Shown: positions 42,487-51,401, numbered from the stretch's first letter. The stretch is 64,000 bases of DNA from Longimicrobium sp. (GCF_035474595.1 NZ_DATIND010000107.1:62001-126000), one strand, 5' to 3'. Translations and numbers: made by a program. Notes: generated by a model from the sequence alone, not told the origin.

Positions 42487-43581
42487 CTACGCCGCCTCGA
42501 AAAGCGCGAGCTGGCCGCGCGTGTCGTGCGGGCGGCGGAAGTGCTCCGTGCTGAGCGCCGGGATTCCGCCGGTGAGGCCGGCCTTGCGGCAGGCGGCCTG
42601 GTGCAGCGTGCGCAGCTGGTCCGCATACTGCCCCACGCCCTGCATCCGGCTGCCGAAGTTGGGGTCGTTCAGCTTTCCGCCGCGGATCTCGCGGACGCGG
42701 TGCAGCACCTTCTCCTTGCGGTCGGGGAAGTGCGTCTCCAGCCAGGTCTCGAACAGCTCCTTCAGCACGAACGGCAGGCGCAGGGGGATGTAGTGCACCT
42801 CGCGCGCGCCCGCGTCGGCCGACGCCTTGATGATGGCGGGGAGCTCGTGGTCGTTCAGCCCCGGGATCATCGGCGCGGCCAGGACGCGGACGGGAACGCC
42901 GGCGCGGGTGAGCTTCTCCACCGCCTCCAGCCGCCGCTTCGGCGTGGAGGTGCGCGGCTCCATCACCCGCTGCAGCTTCTCGTCGAGCGAGGTGATGGAG
43001 ACGTTCACCGACGCGCCGCCCCACGAGGCCATCTCGCCCAGGACGTCCACGTCGCGCGTGACCAGGTGGTTCTTGGTGATGAGCGACGTCGGGTTGCGGA
43101 ACTCCGCCAGCACCTCCAGGCAGCCGCGCGTGAGCCGCAGCCTGCGCTCGACCGGCTGGTAGCAGTCGGTCACGCCGCTCATGGCAATCACCTCGGGCTC
43201 GTAGCGCGGGTTGGCCAGGGCGCGGCGGAGCAGTTCCGGCGCGTCCTCCTTCACGAAGATCTTCGTCTCGAAGTCCAGCCCGGCGGAGAGGCCGAAGTAC
43301 TCGTGCGTGGGCCGCGCGAAGCAGTAGATGCAGCCGTGCTCGCAGCCGCGGTACGGGTTCACGCTGGCGCCGAACCCCACGTCGGGGCTGTCGTTGCGCG
43401 CGATGATCGTCTTCGTGTGGTCGCGCAGGAAGACGGTGCGCGGCGCCGGCTCCTCCTCGTCGAGCGCGTCCATCCAGTCGCCGTCGGGGACGAGCTCCTG
43501 CTGGACGAAGCGGTTGGCCGGGTTGTGCGCCGTCCCGCGCCCCCGGATCTGGATCAGCGGCCGGCTCTCCGTCTCCTGCAT
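42487..43581 (-). CDS. PA0069-family radical SAM protein
   Basis: 364 residues. Canonical CEHGCIYC cluster motif (about residues 79-86) in NPYRGCEHGCIYCFARPTHE, plus DFETKIFVKE and IAMSGVTDCYQPVERRL; VSITSLDEKLQRVMEPRTST and RLRLTRGCLEVL are also typical. Spore-photoproduct-lyase-like superfamily, widespread 'SPL-like' but function unknown. Start ATG 43581, diverging from the SGNH gene across a 123-base gap. Not related to the other radical SAM gene apart from the fold. Confidence 0.9.
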   Translation of the reverse strand: MQETESRPLIQIRGRGTAHNPANRFVQQELVPDGDWMDALDEEEPAPRTVFLRDHTKTIIARNDSPDVGFGASVNPYRGCEHGCIYCFARPTHEYFGLSAGLDFETKIFVKEDAPELLRRALANPRYEPEVIAMSGVTDCYQPVERRLRLTRGCLEVLAEFRNPTSLITKNHLVTRDVDVLGEMASWGGASVNVSITSLDEKLQRVMEPRTSTPKRRLEAVEKLTRAGVPVRVLAAPMIPGLNDHELPAIIKASADAGAREVHYIPLRLPFVLKELFETWLETHFPDRKEKVLHRVREIRGGKLNDPNFGSRMQGVGQYADQLRTLHQAACRKAGLTGGIPALSTEHFRRPHDTRGQLALFEAA

Positions 43582-43704
43582 TCCTCATCTCCTGCGCTGG
43601 TTCCGGCATTCGGACTTCCAATCTAGAACCGAATGGAATCCGAAGCAACGTTTCCGCCGTCGCCGCGGGCATCCGGCCGGCAGGAGCGCGCCGTATCTAC
43701 CTGC

Positions 43705-44436
43705 ATGACGAAGAGGATGAGGATGCGAGGCTTGCCCGCGCTCCGGCGCGGTGGTATCTGCGTCTGCGTGCTGGTGGCGTGCGCGGTCGCGGGCGCCTGC
43801 GGAGCGCAGCGGACGAGCGGGGGAGGACGGGTGAGCGGAAGCCTGCGGTACCTGGCGCTGGGAGATTCCTACACGATCGGCGAGGGGGTGGCGCCGGAGG
43901 AGCGGTGGCCCACGCAGCTCGCGGCGATGCTGCGGGCGCGCGGGATCGGCGTCGCCGACCCGGAGATCGTCGCCACGACCGGGTGGACCACGGACGAGCT
44001 GGACGCCGGGATCGATGCCGCGGCGCCGCGCGGGCCCTACACGTTGGTGTCGCTTCTCATCGGCGTGAACAACCAGTACCGCGGCCGCCCGGCGGACGAG
44101 TACCGCGCGCAATTCCGCGCCCTGCTGCGGCGCGCCATCGGCTTCGCGGGGGGAGATGCGGGGCGCGTGGTCGTCCTCTCCATCCCCGACTGGGGGGTGA
44201 CGCCGTTCGCGGAGGGGCGCGACCGCGCGCAGATCGCGCACGAGATCGACGCGTTCAACGCCATCAACCGCGACGCCGCCCGCGAGCTCGGCGCGCGCTG
44301 GGTGGACGTGGCGCCCGCCTCCCGCCTTGCGCCGAGCGCCGTCGTGGGCGACGGGCTGCATCCGTCCGCCGAGCAGTACCGCGACTGGGCCGTGCTCGCG
44401 TTCCCCGAAGCGCTCGCCGCGCTAGGCGCAAACTGA
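43705..44436 (+). CDS. Exported SGNH/GDSL hydrolase
   Basis: About 243 residues. N-terminus MTKRMRMRGLPALRRGGICV then CVLVACAVAGACGAQ is a signal or lipoprotein signal (Cys in AGAC). SGNH blocks: LALGDSYTIGEGV (Ser), SLLIGVNNQYRG (Asn, block III) and VGDGLHPSAEQYRDW (Asp-x-x-His). This esterase/lipase-like fold often deacetylates cell-surface carbohydrates or lipids; substrate unknown. Start 43705 is the ATG before the basic signal region; a later ATG at 43720 is possible. Confidence 0.85.
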   Translation: MTKRMRMRGLPALRRGGICVCVLVACAVAGACGAQRTSGGGRVSGSLRYLALGDSYTIGEGVAPEERWPTQLAAMLRARGIGVADPEIVATTGWTTDELDAGIDAAAPRGPYTLVSLLIGVNNQYRGRPADEYRAQFRALLRRAIGFAGGDAGRVVVLSIPDWGVTPFAEGRDRAQIAHEIDAFNAINRDAARELGARWVDVAPASRLAPSAVVGDGLHPSAEQYRDWAVLAFPEALAALGAN

Positions 44437-44454
44437 TCGCCATCTCCCGAAAAT

Positions 44455-44489
44455 GAAGAAGGCGCCCTCCGAGCGGGGGCGCCTTCTTC
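44455..44489. terminator. Bidirectional terminator between convergent genes
   Basis: GAAGAAGGCGCCC-TCCGAGCG-GGGGCGCCTTCTTC followed by GTTTCG on the plus strand, between stops at 44436 (+) and 44511 (-). Confidence 0.9.
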
Positions 44490-44510
44490 GTTTCGATATC
44501 GTCCGTCGTC

Positions 44511-45593
44511 CTACCGCTTCGCCGCGGTGTCGATCTGCGCGCGGCTGCCGTTCACCTTCAGCGGCACGTGCTCGCCGACGTGGTGGCTGGTGAACTGGGG
44601 GAGCGGCACTTCGGGCGCGTAGGTCTCGCCGTCGCCGTCGCGGAAGGTGATGACGTAGCGCTGCTTCTTCTCGCCCTCGCGCGTGGTGTCGTCGGCCACC
44701 GTGGACGGCCAGCGCGGCTCGGTGTCGGCGCCGTGCTCGCTGAGCAGCGTGTCCGGCACCCAGCGCTTGATGCGGTACTCGTACCTGGTGTCCCAGACGG
44801 GCTCCTGGCGGTAGACCGGGTCCTGGTACGTCTCGGTGTGATACCGCGTCTCGTACGTGGGCCGGGTGCAGGTGCGGTCCTCGAAGTAGCCGTTGCCCTT
44901 GCTGGTCGATCCGCAGGAGTACGACTCCGTTCCCGTCTGCACGCGCTCGGAGACCTGCCGGCTGCGCGTCTCGTAGTGGTCCAGCACGCGCCGGTACTCG
45001 CGGATGGCGCGGTAGGAGCGCACCAGCCGCCCGCCGTCGGGGAGCGACCACCCCTCCTCGGTGACGGTGCGGTACGCCTCCACCTGCACCGAGCGCTCCC
45101 ACTGCTTGGCCGTGACCAGGCCCTCCACGTGGCGCGTCCGGTTCGACCAGCCGATCCACCCGAAGAACGACACCAGCAGGAGGACGAAGACGTTGCGCCC
45201 GAAGTGCGACTTCTTCGCCGGCCTGGCCATGGACGGCGGCGGCTGCATGGCCGTGCGCGGCGTGGCCACGTAGGAGCGGCCGGCGCGGGGGATGTTCTCC
45301 TCGTCGTACTCCGTCACCTCGCGCTCGATGCTGGAGCCGCGCGGCGCGCCGCACCCGGGGCAGTCGGCGTCGGCCGCCCGCGCGCTGCCGCCGCAGTGCT
45401 CGCACACCCAGTCGGCGCCGGCGTTCGCCTGCGCGAGCTGGCCCGCGTCGGTCACCGCAGCCGCATCCTCGGGAAGGTAGAACTGGATTTCCTTCGGGCG
45501 CGGCGAGCCGCACCCGATGCAGTAGACGTGGCGTCCCAGCTGGCCCACGGAGCCGCAGCTCGGGCAGTCCCAGCGTCCTTCGCGAATGGCCAT
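44511..45593 (-). CDS. Zinc-ribbon membrane protein
   Basis: 360 residues. Two zinc-ribbon elements near the N-terminus: WDCPSCGSVGQLGRHVYCIG then CGSP, and WVCEHCGGSARAADADCPGC. A single TM about 137-153 (NVFVLLLVSFFGWIGW) is followed by a 200-residue extracytoplasmic or cytoplasmic domain rich in Tyr, Glu and Arg (ETRYHTETYQDPVYRQEPVW), with Cys in YSCGSTSKGNGYFEDRTC. No family name known; zinc-ribbon plus TM plus Tyr-rich beta domain recurs in bacterial hypotheticals. Start ATG 45593; an in-frame upstream extension has no support. Confidence 0.78.
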   Translation of the reverse strand: MAIREGRWDCPSCGSVGQLGRHVYCIGCGSPRPKEIQFYLPEDAAAVTDAGQLAQANAGADWVCEHCGGSARAADADCPGCGAPRGSSIEREVTEYDEENIPRAGRSYVATPRTAMQPPPSMARPAKKSHFGRNVFVLLLVSFFGWIGWSNRTRHVEGLVTAKQWERSVQVEAYRTVTEEGWSLPDGGRLVRSYRAIREYRRVLDHYETRSRQVSERVQTGTESYSCGSTSKGNGYFEDRTCTRPTYETRYHTETYQDPVYRQEPVWDTRYEYRIKRWVPDTLLSEHGADTEPRWPSTVADDTTREGEKKQRYVITFRDGDGETYAPEVPLPQFTSHHVGEHVPLKVNGSRAQIDTAAKR

Positions 45594-45736
45594 ATGCGGG
45601 AGAGGTGTCGATTCGACCGGAAGATGCGGCAACAACCGCCGCGAGCGAGCAGCGCCCGTAAGATGTGCAATCGCAACGATTCCGGCAACGGGTGAGCCGA
45701 TCGCCAAACTGGAATTCCTGGAATTACTGGACAAAG

Positions 45737-45765
45737 TTTACAGAACATCATTCACTATGTATACT
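45737..45765 (+). promoter_or_regulatory. Sigma-70 promoter for the toxin-antitoxin operon
   Basis: TTTACA, 17-base spacer, TATACT: near-consensus, in a strikingly AT-richer stretch (45690-45840). A second candidate, TTGTGC with 17 bases to TATAAT (45796-45824), would start transcription inside the ribosome site and is less likely. Confidence 0.7.
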
Positions 45766-45838
45766 GGTGCTCCACCGATCGAAGAAAGCAGAGGGTTGTG
45801 CGCAGATACGGAATAACGTATAATCAGGGAGGCAACCG

Positions 45839-46237
45839 ATGGCGGAGTACTATCGAGATGTGGAGATGTATGTTGATGTCGCGGGTCGCTCGGATGTGGC
45901 AGACGCGATCGAACTGCTCTCCAGGAGCGACAGGCGGGCAGGCCGGGCAATCGAGAACAGGATCAACCTTCTCCGGCAGCATCGGGTGCTCGCGGATGCG
46001 CTGGTGACGCAATGGCTCAAGCAGCCGACTCCGCGCATCTACGTGCTTCGGGTTCAGAGTGGGCCGGTATCGTACCGCCTGCCGTTCTTCGAAGCTCCGG
46101 ACCGCGAGGGGAGGCTGGTGATCCTGACGCATTGTGTGCACCGATCGACCCTGAGAGGTGATCGCTACAAGGCACTGATCGAAGCAGCAGAGCGCAGGCG
46201 GCAGGACTGGATCCGACGAAACCCGGGAGGAGAATGA
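45839..46237 (+). CDS. RelE/HigB-like toxin
   Basis: 132 residues. Small basic protein of the HigB/Gp49 mRNA-interferase type: ELLSRSDRRAGRAIENRINL, QWLKQPTPRIYVLRVQSGPV, SYRLPFFEAPDREGRLVILT, then a C-terminal KALIEAAERRRQDWIRRNPG. The pattern L..R.PRI(Y/F).LRV....(Y/F)R....F is the family hallmark; it presumably cleaves mRNA on the ribosome. GGGAGG precedes ATG 45839. Directly followed by, and overlapping, an XRE antitoxin. Less GC-rich than the surrounding genes, consistent with recent transfer. Confidence 0.85.
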   Translation: MAEYYRDVEMYVDVAGRSDVADAIELLSRSDRRAGRAIENRINLLRQHRVLADALVTQWLKQPTPRIYVLRVQSGPVSYRLPFFEAPDREGRLVILTHCVHRSTLRGDRYKALIEAAERRRQDWIRRNPGGE

Positions 46238-46605
46238 TGCGATTCGACGACCTGATGGCAAAGATCCATGCCGAAAATCCTGAAATCATGGAGATCGCCC
46301 ACGAGATCGATCCTCCGTACATCCTTGCGTCCAACGTCCTCCGGGTTCGCAACCAGCGCGGATTGACGCAGGCGCAGCTCGCCGAAGCGGTCGGCGTCGC
46401 GCAGCCGCGCATCGCGGAAGTGGAGCGCGGGGATGCCAATCCGCGGCTGATCACGCTGTCGAAGATCGCGCACGCGCTCGGCATCACCCTCCCCGAGCTG
46501 CTGGAGGACAACCTCTACGGAGACCGGAGCGCCGCATCCGCGAAGCCGAGGGCAGATGCCGTGGAGGCGGCCGCTCCGGAGCCGCGGAGGCGCCGCGCGG
46601 GCTGA
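46234..46605 (+). CDS. XRE-family antitoxin (HigA-like)
   Basis: 123 residues. Helix-turn-helix: LRVRNQRGLTQAQLAEAVGV, then AQPRIAEVERGDANPRL and ITLSKIAHALGI. The N-terminal 30 residues (MRFDDLMAKIHAENPEIMEI) are a HigA-type toxin-binding extension and the C-terminus is low-complexity. Start 46234 overlaps the toxin stop (ATGA). Toxin-first order with a C-terminal HTH antitoxin is the usual HigBA arrangement; autoregulation at 45737 is expected. Confidence 0.87.
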   Translation: MMRFDDLMAKIHAENPEIMEIAHEIDPPYILASNVLRVRNQRGLTQAQLAEAVGVAQPRIAEVERGDANPRLITLSKIAHALGITLPELLEDNLYGDRSAASAKPRADAVEAAAPEPRRRRAG

Positions 46606-46744
46606 TTCAGTCATCGAAGAGAATACATCAGCGGCGTCCGAGCTTCGGTGGCCGCTGCGTCGTTCGGGGCAGGGCGTTGACGGCGGATGCGCGGCCGGAG
46701 TATCGTCCCGGCGACCCTCCCCGATTCCCCCGATCGCGAAGCAG

Positions 46745-48343
46745 ATGAACCGCCGAGAGTTCCTTGCGCGCGGCGCCGCGGCGGCCGCCGGGCTGTCGCT
46801 TCTCCCCAGCGGGGTGGCGCACGCCGCGCGGCTGCCGCTGGACGACCCGGAGTACCGCGAGCTGGCCATGCGCGCGCTGGACGCCGCCCGCACCGCCGGG
46901 GCCACGTACGCCGACGTGCGCATCAACCGCAACCGCAGCCAGGCCGTGTCCACGCGCGAGCGCCGGATCACCGGCTTCCAGGACGCGGAGACCTTCGGCT
47001 TCGGCGTGCGCGTGCTGGCCAACGGCGCCTGGGGCTTCGCCGCGAGCCGCGACGTGAACCTGGACGAGGTGCAGCGCGTGGCCCGCCAGGCCGTGGCCCA
47101 GGCGCGCGCGAACGCCACCATGCGCAAGGAGCCGGTGCGGCTGGCGCCGGTGGAGCGCTACCCCGACGCCAGCTGGCGCTCGCCCATCCAGACCGACCCG
47201 TTCGAGGTGGCGGTGGAGGAGAAGGTGGCGCTCCTCCTCTCGGCCAACGACGCGGCGCTGAAGGCGGGGGCGCGCTTCGCCACCTCGTCGATGTTCTTCG
47301 TGCGCGAGGAGAAGACCTTCGCCAGCACGGAAGGGTCGTTCATCACCCAGACGATCTACCGCGCCTATCCGCAGATGAACGTGACCGCGGTGGCGCCGGA
47401 CGGCTCGGACTTCCAGAGCCGGATGTCCACGCCGGTGCAGCCGATGGGGCTGGGATACGAGCATGTCCGCAACGCGCGGCTGGTGGAGAACGCGCCGGTG
47501 TGGGCCCAGGAAGCCGTTCAGAAGCTCAGTGCCAGGCCGATCCAGCCGGGGCGCTACGACCTGGTGCTCCTCCCTTCGCACCTGTTCCTGACCATCCACG
47601 AGTCCATCGCGCACCCCACGGAGCTGGACCGCATCCTGGGGTACGAGGCCAACTTCGCGGGAACGTCGTTCATCTCCCCCATCCAGGACTACCTGGGCAA
47701 GTTCCGGTACGGGCCCGACATCTTCAACATCCAGGCGGAGCGGTCGGCGCCCGGCTCGCTGGCCACCGCGGGGTGGGACGACGAGGGGGTGCGGCCGGAG
47801 GAGTATCTCATCGTGAAGAACGGCATCCTGAACGACCTGCAGACCACGCGCGAGCAGGCGCCCATGCTGGCCGACTGGTACCGCACGCAGGGGCGCCCGG
47901 TGCGCAGCCACGGCAACAGCTACGCGCAGAGCTGGGCCGACGTGCAGTTCCAGCGCATGCCCAACGTGAACCTGATGCCGCACCCCACGCGCGACGTGAC
48001 GCTGGACGAGCTGGTGGGCGACGTGAAGGACGGCATCCTGATCGAGGGGCGCGGCTCGTACTCGATTGACCAGCAGCGCTTCAACGCGCAGTTCGGCGGG
48101 CAGGTGTTCCACGAGATCAGGGACGGCAAGGTCGGGGGGATGCTGAAGGACGTGGCGTACCAGATCCGCACGCCGGAGTTCTGGAACTCGCTGGACCTGC
48201 TGGGCGGCCGCAGCACCTACTTCGTGGGCGGATCGTTCAACGACGGCAAGGGCCAGCCCTCGCAGTCCAATGCCGTCTCGCACGGCTGCCCGCCGGCCCG
48301 GTTTCGCAAGGTGAACGTGATCAACACGGGTCGGAACGGCTGA
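46745..48343 (+). CDS. TldD/PmbA-family metalloprotease, Tat-exported
   Basis: 532 residues. The N-terminus MNRREFLARGAAAAAGLSLL then PSGVAHA is a Tat signal (R-R-E-F-L). The zinc motif HESIAH at 285-290 in FLTIHESIAHPTELDRILGY is the TldD-type HExxxH active site; ADVRINRNRSQAVSTRERRI and the C-terminal YFVGGSFNDGKGQPSQSNAV fit the family. TldD with TldE cleaves peptide leaders (microcin B17, CcdA) in cytosol; this one is exported and alone (no TldE/PmbA partner next to it). So it may be a periplasmic peptidase. ATG 46745. Downstream: D repeat, hairpin, secD. Confidence 0.88.
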   Translation: MNRREFLARGAAAAAGLSLLPSGVAHAARLPLDDPEYRELAMRALDAARTAGATYADVRINRNRSQAVSTRERRITGFQDAETFGFGVRVLANGAWGFAASRDVNLDEVQRVARQAVAQARANATMRKEPVRLAPVERYPDASWRSPIQTDPFEVAVEEKVALLLSANDAALKAGARFATSSMFFVREEKTFASTEGSFITQTIYRAYPQMNVTAVAPDGSDFQSRMSTPVQPMGLGYEHVRNARLVENAPVWAQEAVQKLSARPIQPGRYDLVLLPSHLFLTIHESIAHPTELDRILGYEANFAGTSFISPIQDYLGKFRYGPDIFNIQAERSAPGSLATAGWDDEGVRPEEYLIVKNGILNDLQTTREQAPMLADWYRTQGRPVRSHGNSYAQSWADVQFQRMPNVNLMPHPTRDVTLDELVGDVKDGILIEGRGSYSIDQQRFNAQFGGQVFHEIRDGKVGGMLKDVAYQIRTPEFWNSLDLLGGRSTYFVGGSFNDGKGQPSQSNAVSHGCPPARFRKVNVINTGRNG

Positions 48344-48347
48344 GACC

Positions 48348-48381
48348 GAGTACGAAAATACGGAAGTACGAGAGTACGGAA
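48348..48381. repeat. D-family tandem repeat after the tldD-like gene
   Basis: GAGTACGAAAATACGGAAGT then ACGAGAGTACGG, purine-rich on the coding strand, four bases after the stop. Confidence 0.65.
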
Positions 48382-48390
48382 CTGCAGGGA

Positions 48391-48465
48391 TCACGCGGAG
48401 GACGCAGAGATCGCGGAGTGGGGATGACTCTCCCTCGGCAACCTCTGCGTCTTCTGCGTGAGGAT
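48391..48465 (+). terminator. Long imperfect hairpin after tldD-like gene
   Basis: ATCACGCGGAGGACGCAGAG pairs with CTCTGCGTCTTCTGCGTGAG across a 30-base loop, then ATCTTTC. Part of a 425-base non-coding stretch (48344-48768) which also holds the D repeat at 48533 and the secD promoter. Confidence 0.55.
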
Positions 48466-48532
48466 CTTTCGGGGGATCGTCGCGCGGAACGCCGATCGAC
48501 GGTCGGGAAGCCGCCCCGCGCAAGGGTGAAGC

Positions 48533-48562
48533 GTACTTTCGTACTCCCTCTACTTCCGTACT
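48533..48562. repeat. D-family tandem repeat before secD
   Basis: GTACTTTCGTACTCCCTCTA then CTTCCGTACT, pyrimidine-rich on the coding strand of secD. Confidence 0.6.
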
Positions 48563-48662
48563 CGTCCGCCGCGGGGAACTTCTTCCCGTGCACCGGTTTA
48601 AGCGACGCTTCAGACCCTCCCGCGGACGGCCCGCAGAGCACCCGAAAGGGGGCCGCGCGCGG

Positions 48663-48692
48663 TTGACAGAGGCCGGTGCGGGGGGCTAGCTT
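48663..48692 (+). promoter_or_regulatory. Promoter for secD-secF
   Basis: TTGACA, 18-base spacer, TAGCTT. The same TTGAC...TAGCTT arrangement stands before mutL (54533). Confidence 0.6.
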
Positions 48693-48768
48693 TGCAAGTT
48701 TCCTGAAGACAACCCAATCCCGTCTTCGCGGAGTTCCTCCAACCTTCTCCGGGAGTCCGCTCCTTCCG

Positions 48769-50346
48769 ATGTTTCAGAATCTAAAGGTCCGCCTGGGCCT
48801 GATCGTCGCCCTCACCATCGCCAGCCTGGCCCTGCTCGCCTACCGGTACAACAAGACCGGGCAGCCGATCACGCTGGGGCTGGACCTGCAGGGCGGGTCG
48901 CACTACGCCATGGAGATCGACGAGTCCAGGACGGTGCTGACCCCCGCCGCACGCAGGGACGCCATCGACCGCGCGCTGAAGGTGGTCCGCCTGCGCGTGG
49001 ACGAGCTGGGCGTGAGCGAGCCGGTGGTGCAGAAGGCCGGCGAAGACCGCATCATCGTGGAGCTGGCCGGGAAGAACACCGACCAGAGCCGGGCCAAGGA
49101 AGTGCTGCAGAAGTCGGCCTTCCTGGAGTTCAAGATCGTGCGCCCGCTGAGCGAGCTGCAGGGCATCCTCCCGCGGATGGAGACGGCCATCGCCGCCGCC
49201 TTCCCGGCCGAGGCGAAGCCCGCGGCCGGCGCGGCTCCGGCCACGGGCGGGCTGCTGCAGAACAAGGCCGGGCAGAACGGCCAGGCGGTGGACTCGCTGA
49301 CCGCGGCCAAGCCGCTGGAAAGCAAGTTCGCCGGGCAGGGCTCGGGCGGGCAGCTCCTGGTCGACACCGCGCAGGTGAAGGCGGTGGAGAAGTACCTGGC
49401 ACTGCCGCAGGTGCAGGCGCTGCTTCCGCGCGGCGCCCAGTTCCTGTGGGGAATGCCGTCGTCCGAGGAGCAGAAGGGCTTCGCCAGCCTCTGGTACGTG
49501 AGCCGCGACGCCATCATGACCGGCGAGCACCTGCAGAACGCGCAGGCGCAGACCGACCAGTTCAACCGCCCCATCGTGGCGTTCGAGCTGTCGCGCCGGG
49601 CGGGGCGCCGCTTCGAGAAGGAGACGGGCGACCACCTGCACGAGCAGATGGCCATCGTGCTGGACCAGCGCGTGTACACGGCGCCGGTCATCAACGGCGC
49701 CATCAACACCCGCGGCCAGATCGAGCTGGGCAAGAGCACCATGGCCGACGCCTCGGACCTGGCGCTGGTGCTGCGCGCCGGCGCGCTTCCCGCGCCCCTG
49801 CACATCGTGGAGGAGCGCAGCGTGGGCCCCTCGCTGGGCGAGGACTCCATCCGCAACGGCCAGATCGCCGCGCTGGTGGGGATCGGGGCGGTGATCCTGA
49901 TCATGATCGGGATCTACCACTTCTCGGGGCTGCTGGCGGTGGTGGCGCTGGCCATCTACGTGATCGTGTCGATGGGGATGCTGGCGCTGCTGGGCGCCAC
50001 GCTGACCTTCCCCGGCATCGCGGGGCTCATCCTCTCGGTGGGCATGGCGGTGGACGCCAACGTGCTGATCTTCGAGCGCATCCGCGAGGAGCTGGACCAC
50101 GGCCGCAGCGTGCGCGCGGCGGTGAACGAGGGCTTCCACCACGCCATGCGCGCGATCGTGGACTCCAACGTGACCACGCTGATCACCTGCGCCATCCTGT
50201 TCTACACCGGCACCGGCCCCATCCGCGGCTTCGCGGTGACGCTGGCGGTGGGCGTGGTGGCCAGCTTCTTCACCGCGGTGTTCACCACCCGCACCTTCAT
50301 GCAGCTTTACCTCGAGCGCCGCAGGGCGCAGAGCCTGTCGATCTAG
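48769..50346 (+). CDS. secD: Protein translocase subunit SecD
   Basis: 525 residues. Uses the proton motive force to pull Sec substrates out at the periplasmic side, with SecF. TM1 about 8-25 (LGLIVALTIASLALLAY), then the motif LGLDLQGGSHYAMEIDE. The large periplasmic P1 domain contains RLRVDELGVSEPVVQKAGED. Five C-terminal TM helices follow, with SVGMAVDANVLIFERIREEL (the conserved D-A-N proton-path motif). ATG 48769 is chosen because the TM begins shortly after it; an upstream in-frame ATG gives an improbable soluble prefix. Followed by secF after 12 bases. Confidence 0.97.
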   Translation: MFQNLKVRLGLIVALTIASLALLAYRYNKTGQPITLGLDLQGGSHYAMEIDESRTVLTPAARRDAIDRALKVVRLRVDELGVSEPVVQKAGEDRIIVELAGKNTDQSRAKEVLQKSAFLEFKIVRPLSELQGILPRMETAIAAAFPAEAKPAAGAAPATGGLLQNKAGQNGQAVDSLTAAKPLESKFAGQGSGGQLLVDTAQVKAVEKYLALPQVQALLPRGAQFLWGMPSSEEQKGFASLWYVSRDAIMTGEHLQNAQAQTDQFNRPIVAFELSRRAGRRFEKETGDHLHEQMAIVLDQRVYTAPVINGAINTRGQIELGKSTMADASDLALVLRAGALPAPLHIVEERSVGPSLGEDSIRNGQIAALVGIGAVILIMIGIYHFSGLLAVVALAIYVIVSMGMLALLGATLTFPGIAGLILSVGMAVDANVLIFERIREELDHGRSVRAAVNEGFHHAMRAIVDSNVTTLITCAILFYTGTGPIRGFAVTLAVGVVASFFTAVFTTRTFMQLYLERRRAQSLSI

Positions 50347-50358
50347 GGGAACGGGACG

Positions 50359-51399
50359 ATGAGATTCTTCCAGAACGCGAACTACCCGTTCCTGCAGTGG
50401 CGCACGCGCGCCTACATGATCACCGCCGCGCTGCTGCTGCTGGGAATCGGGTCGATGGTCTACCACGCCGTCCGCGGCGAGGGCTGGCTGAACTACGGCG
50501 TGGACTTCACCGGCGGCACCGTGGTGCAGGTGCACTTCACGCACCCCGTGAGCGCGCAGCAGATCCGCGCGGCCACCTCGGCCGCCGGCCACGCCGACTG
50601 GGAGATCACCCAGTTCGGCTCGGGGAACGATTACGAGGTGCGCACGCCCAGGTTCGGCCAGGAGGCCGGGGCCGACGCGCAGTCGCGGGTGGCGCAGGCG
50701 CTGCAGACGCGCTTCAAGCCGGTCGTGCAGGGCCAGCGCGCCGGTGACTACTCGATCGTGCGCACCGAGGCGGTGGGCCCCAAGGCGGGCGCCGAGCTGG
50801 AGCAGCGGGCGCTGATCGCCATCCTGCTCTCGTTCGCGGCCATCCTGGTGTACCTGGGGATCCGCTTCGAGTGGCGCTTCGCGCTGGCGGCGGTGATCGC
50901 CACCGTGCACGACATCGTGGTGACGCTGGGCTTCCTGTCGCTCACCCGCACCGAGATCTCGCTGGGCACGGTGGCCGCGGTGCTCACGGTGGTGGGCTAC
51001 TCGATGCACGACACCATCATCGTGTTCGACCGCGTCCGCGAGGACCTGGGGCGGCCGAAGCACGGGCGGACCTTCGTCGACATCCTGAACAAGGCCATCA
51101 ACGAGACGCTGCCGCGCACCACGCTCACGGTGGCCACGGTGATGGCCACGCTGCTGGCGCTGCTGGCGTTCGGCGGCCCGGTGATCTTCGGGTTCGCGCT
51201 GGTGCTGGTGCTGGGCATCGGCATCGGAACGTTCTCGTCGATCTTCGTGGCCAGCCCGGTGCTGTACGAGATCGAGCGGCACTTCCCGCGCAAGGAGAAG
51301 CGCGAGCAGGCGGTGCGCTCGCACTCGGCCAAGCGCCCGAACAACGGCAACCGGCCGCCCAACAACCGGAGCCCGCGCACCGCCGAAGTTCCGCGCTGA
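50359..51399 (+). CDS. secF: Protein translocase subunit SecF
   Basis: 346 residues. Partner of SecD, separated by 12 bases, with GGGGAACGGG before the ATG. LNYGVDFTGGTVVQVHF (D-F-T-G-G motif in P1), then six TMs; TVVGYSMHDTIIVFDRVRED (family Y-S-[IML]-[NH]-D-T-[IV]) is the conserved proton-path region. C-terminus ends with a basic Asn/Pro/Arg-rich tail (KRPNNGNRPPNNRSP) longer than usual, probably disordered and cytoplasmic. Confidence 0.97.
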   Translation: MRFFQNANYPFLQWRTRAYMITAALLLLGIGSMVYHAVRGEGWLNYGVDFTGGTVVQVHFTHPVSAQQIRAATSAAGHADWEITQFGSGNDYEVRTPRFGQEAGADAQSRVAQALQTRFKPVVQGQRAGDYSIVRTEAVGPKAGAELEQRALIAILLSFAAILVYLGIRFEWRFALAAVIATVHDIVVTLGFLSLTRTEISLGTVAAVLTVVGYSMHDTIIVFDRVREDLGRPKHGRTFVDILNKAINETLPRTTLTVATVMATLLALLAFGGPVIFGFALVLVLGIGIGTFSSIFVASPVLYEIERHFPRKEKREQAVRSHSAKRPNNGNRPPNNRSPRTAEVPR

Positions 51400-51401
51400 C
51401 A

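Noticed and set aside
40373-43581. The two radical SAM genes as RiPP-modifying enzymes for the leader peptides
   Set aside because: Neither has a SPASM or RRE domain; one belongs to the PA0069 family, and both are over 6 kb from the nearest peptide gene (33608).
45796-45824. TTGTGC-17-TATAAT as the main toxin-antitoxin promoter
   Set aside because: Its start point would fall within the Shine-Dalgarno at 45826-45832; the promoter at 45737 leaves a complete leader.
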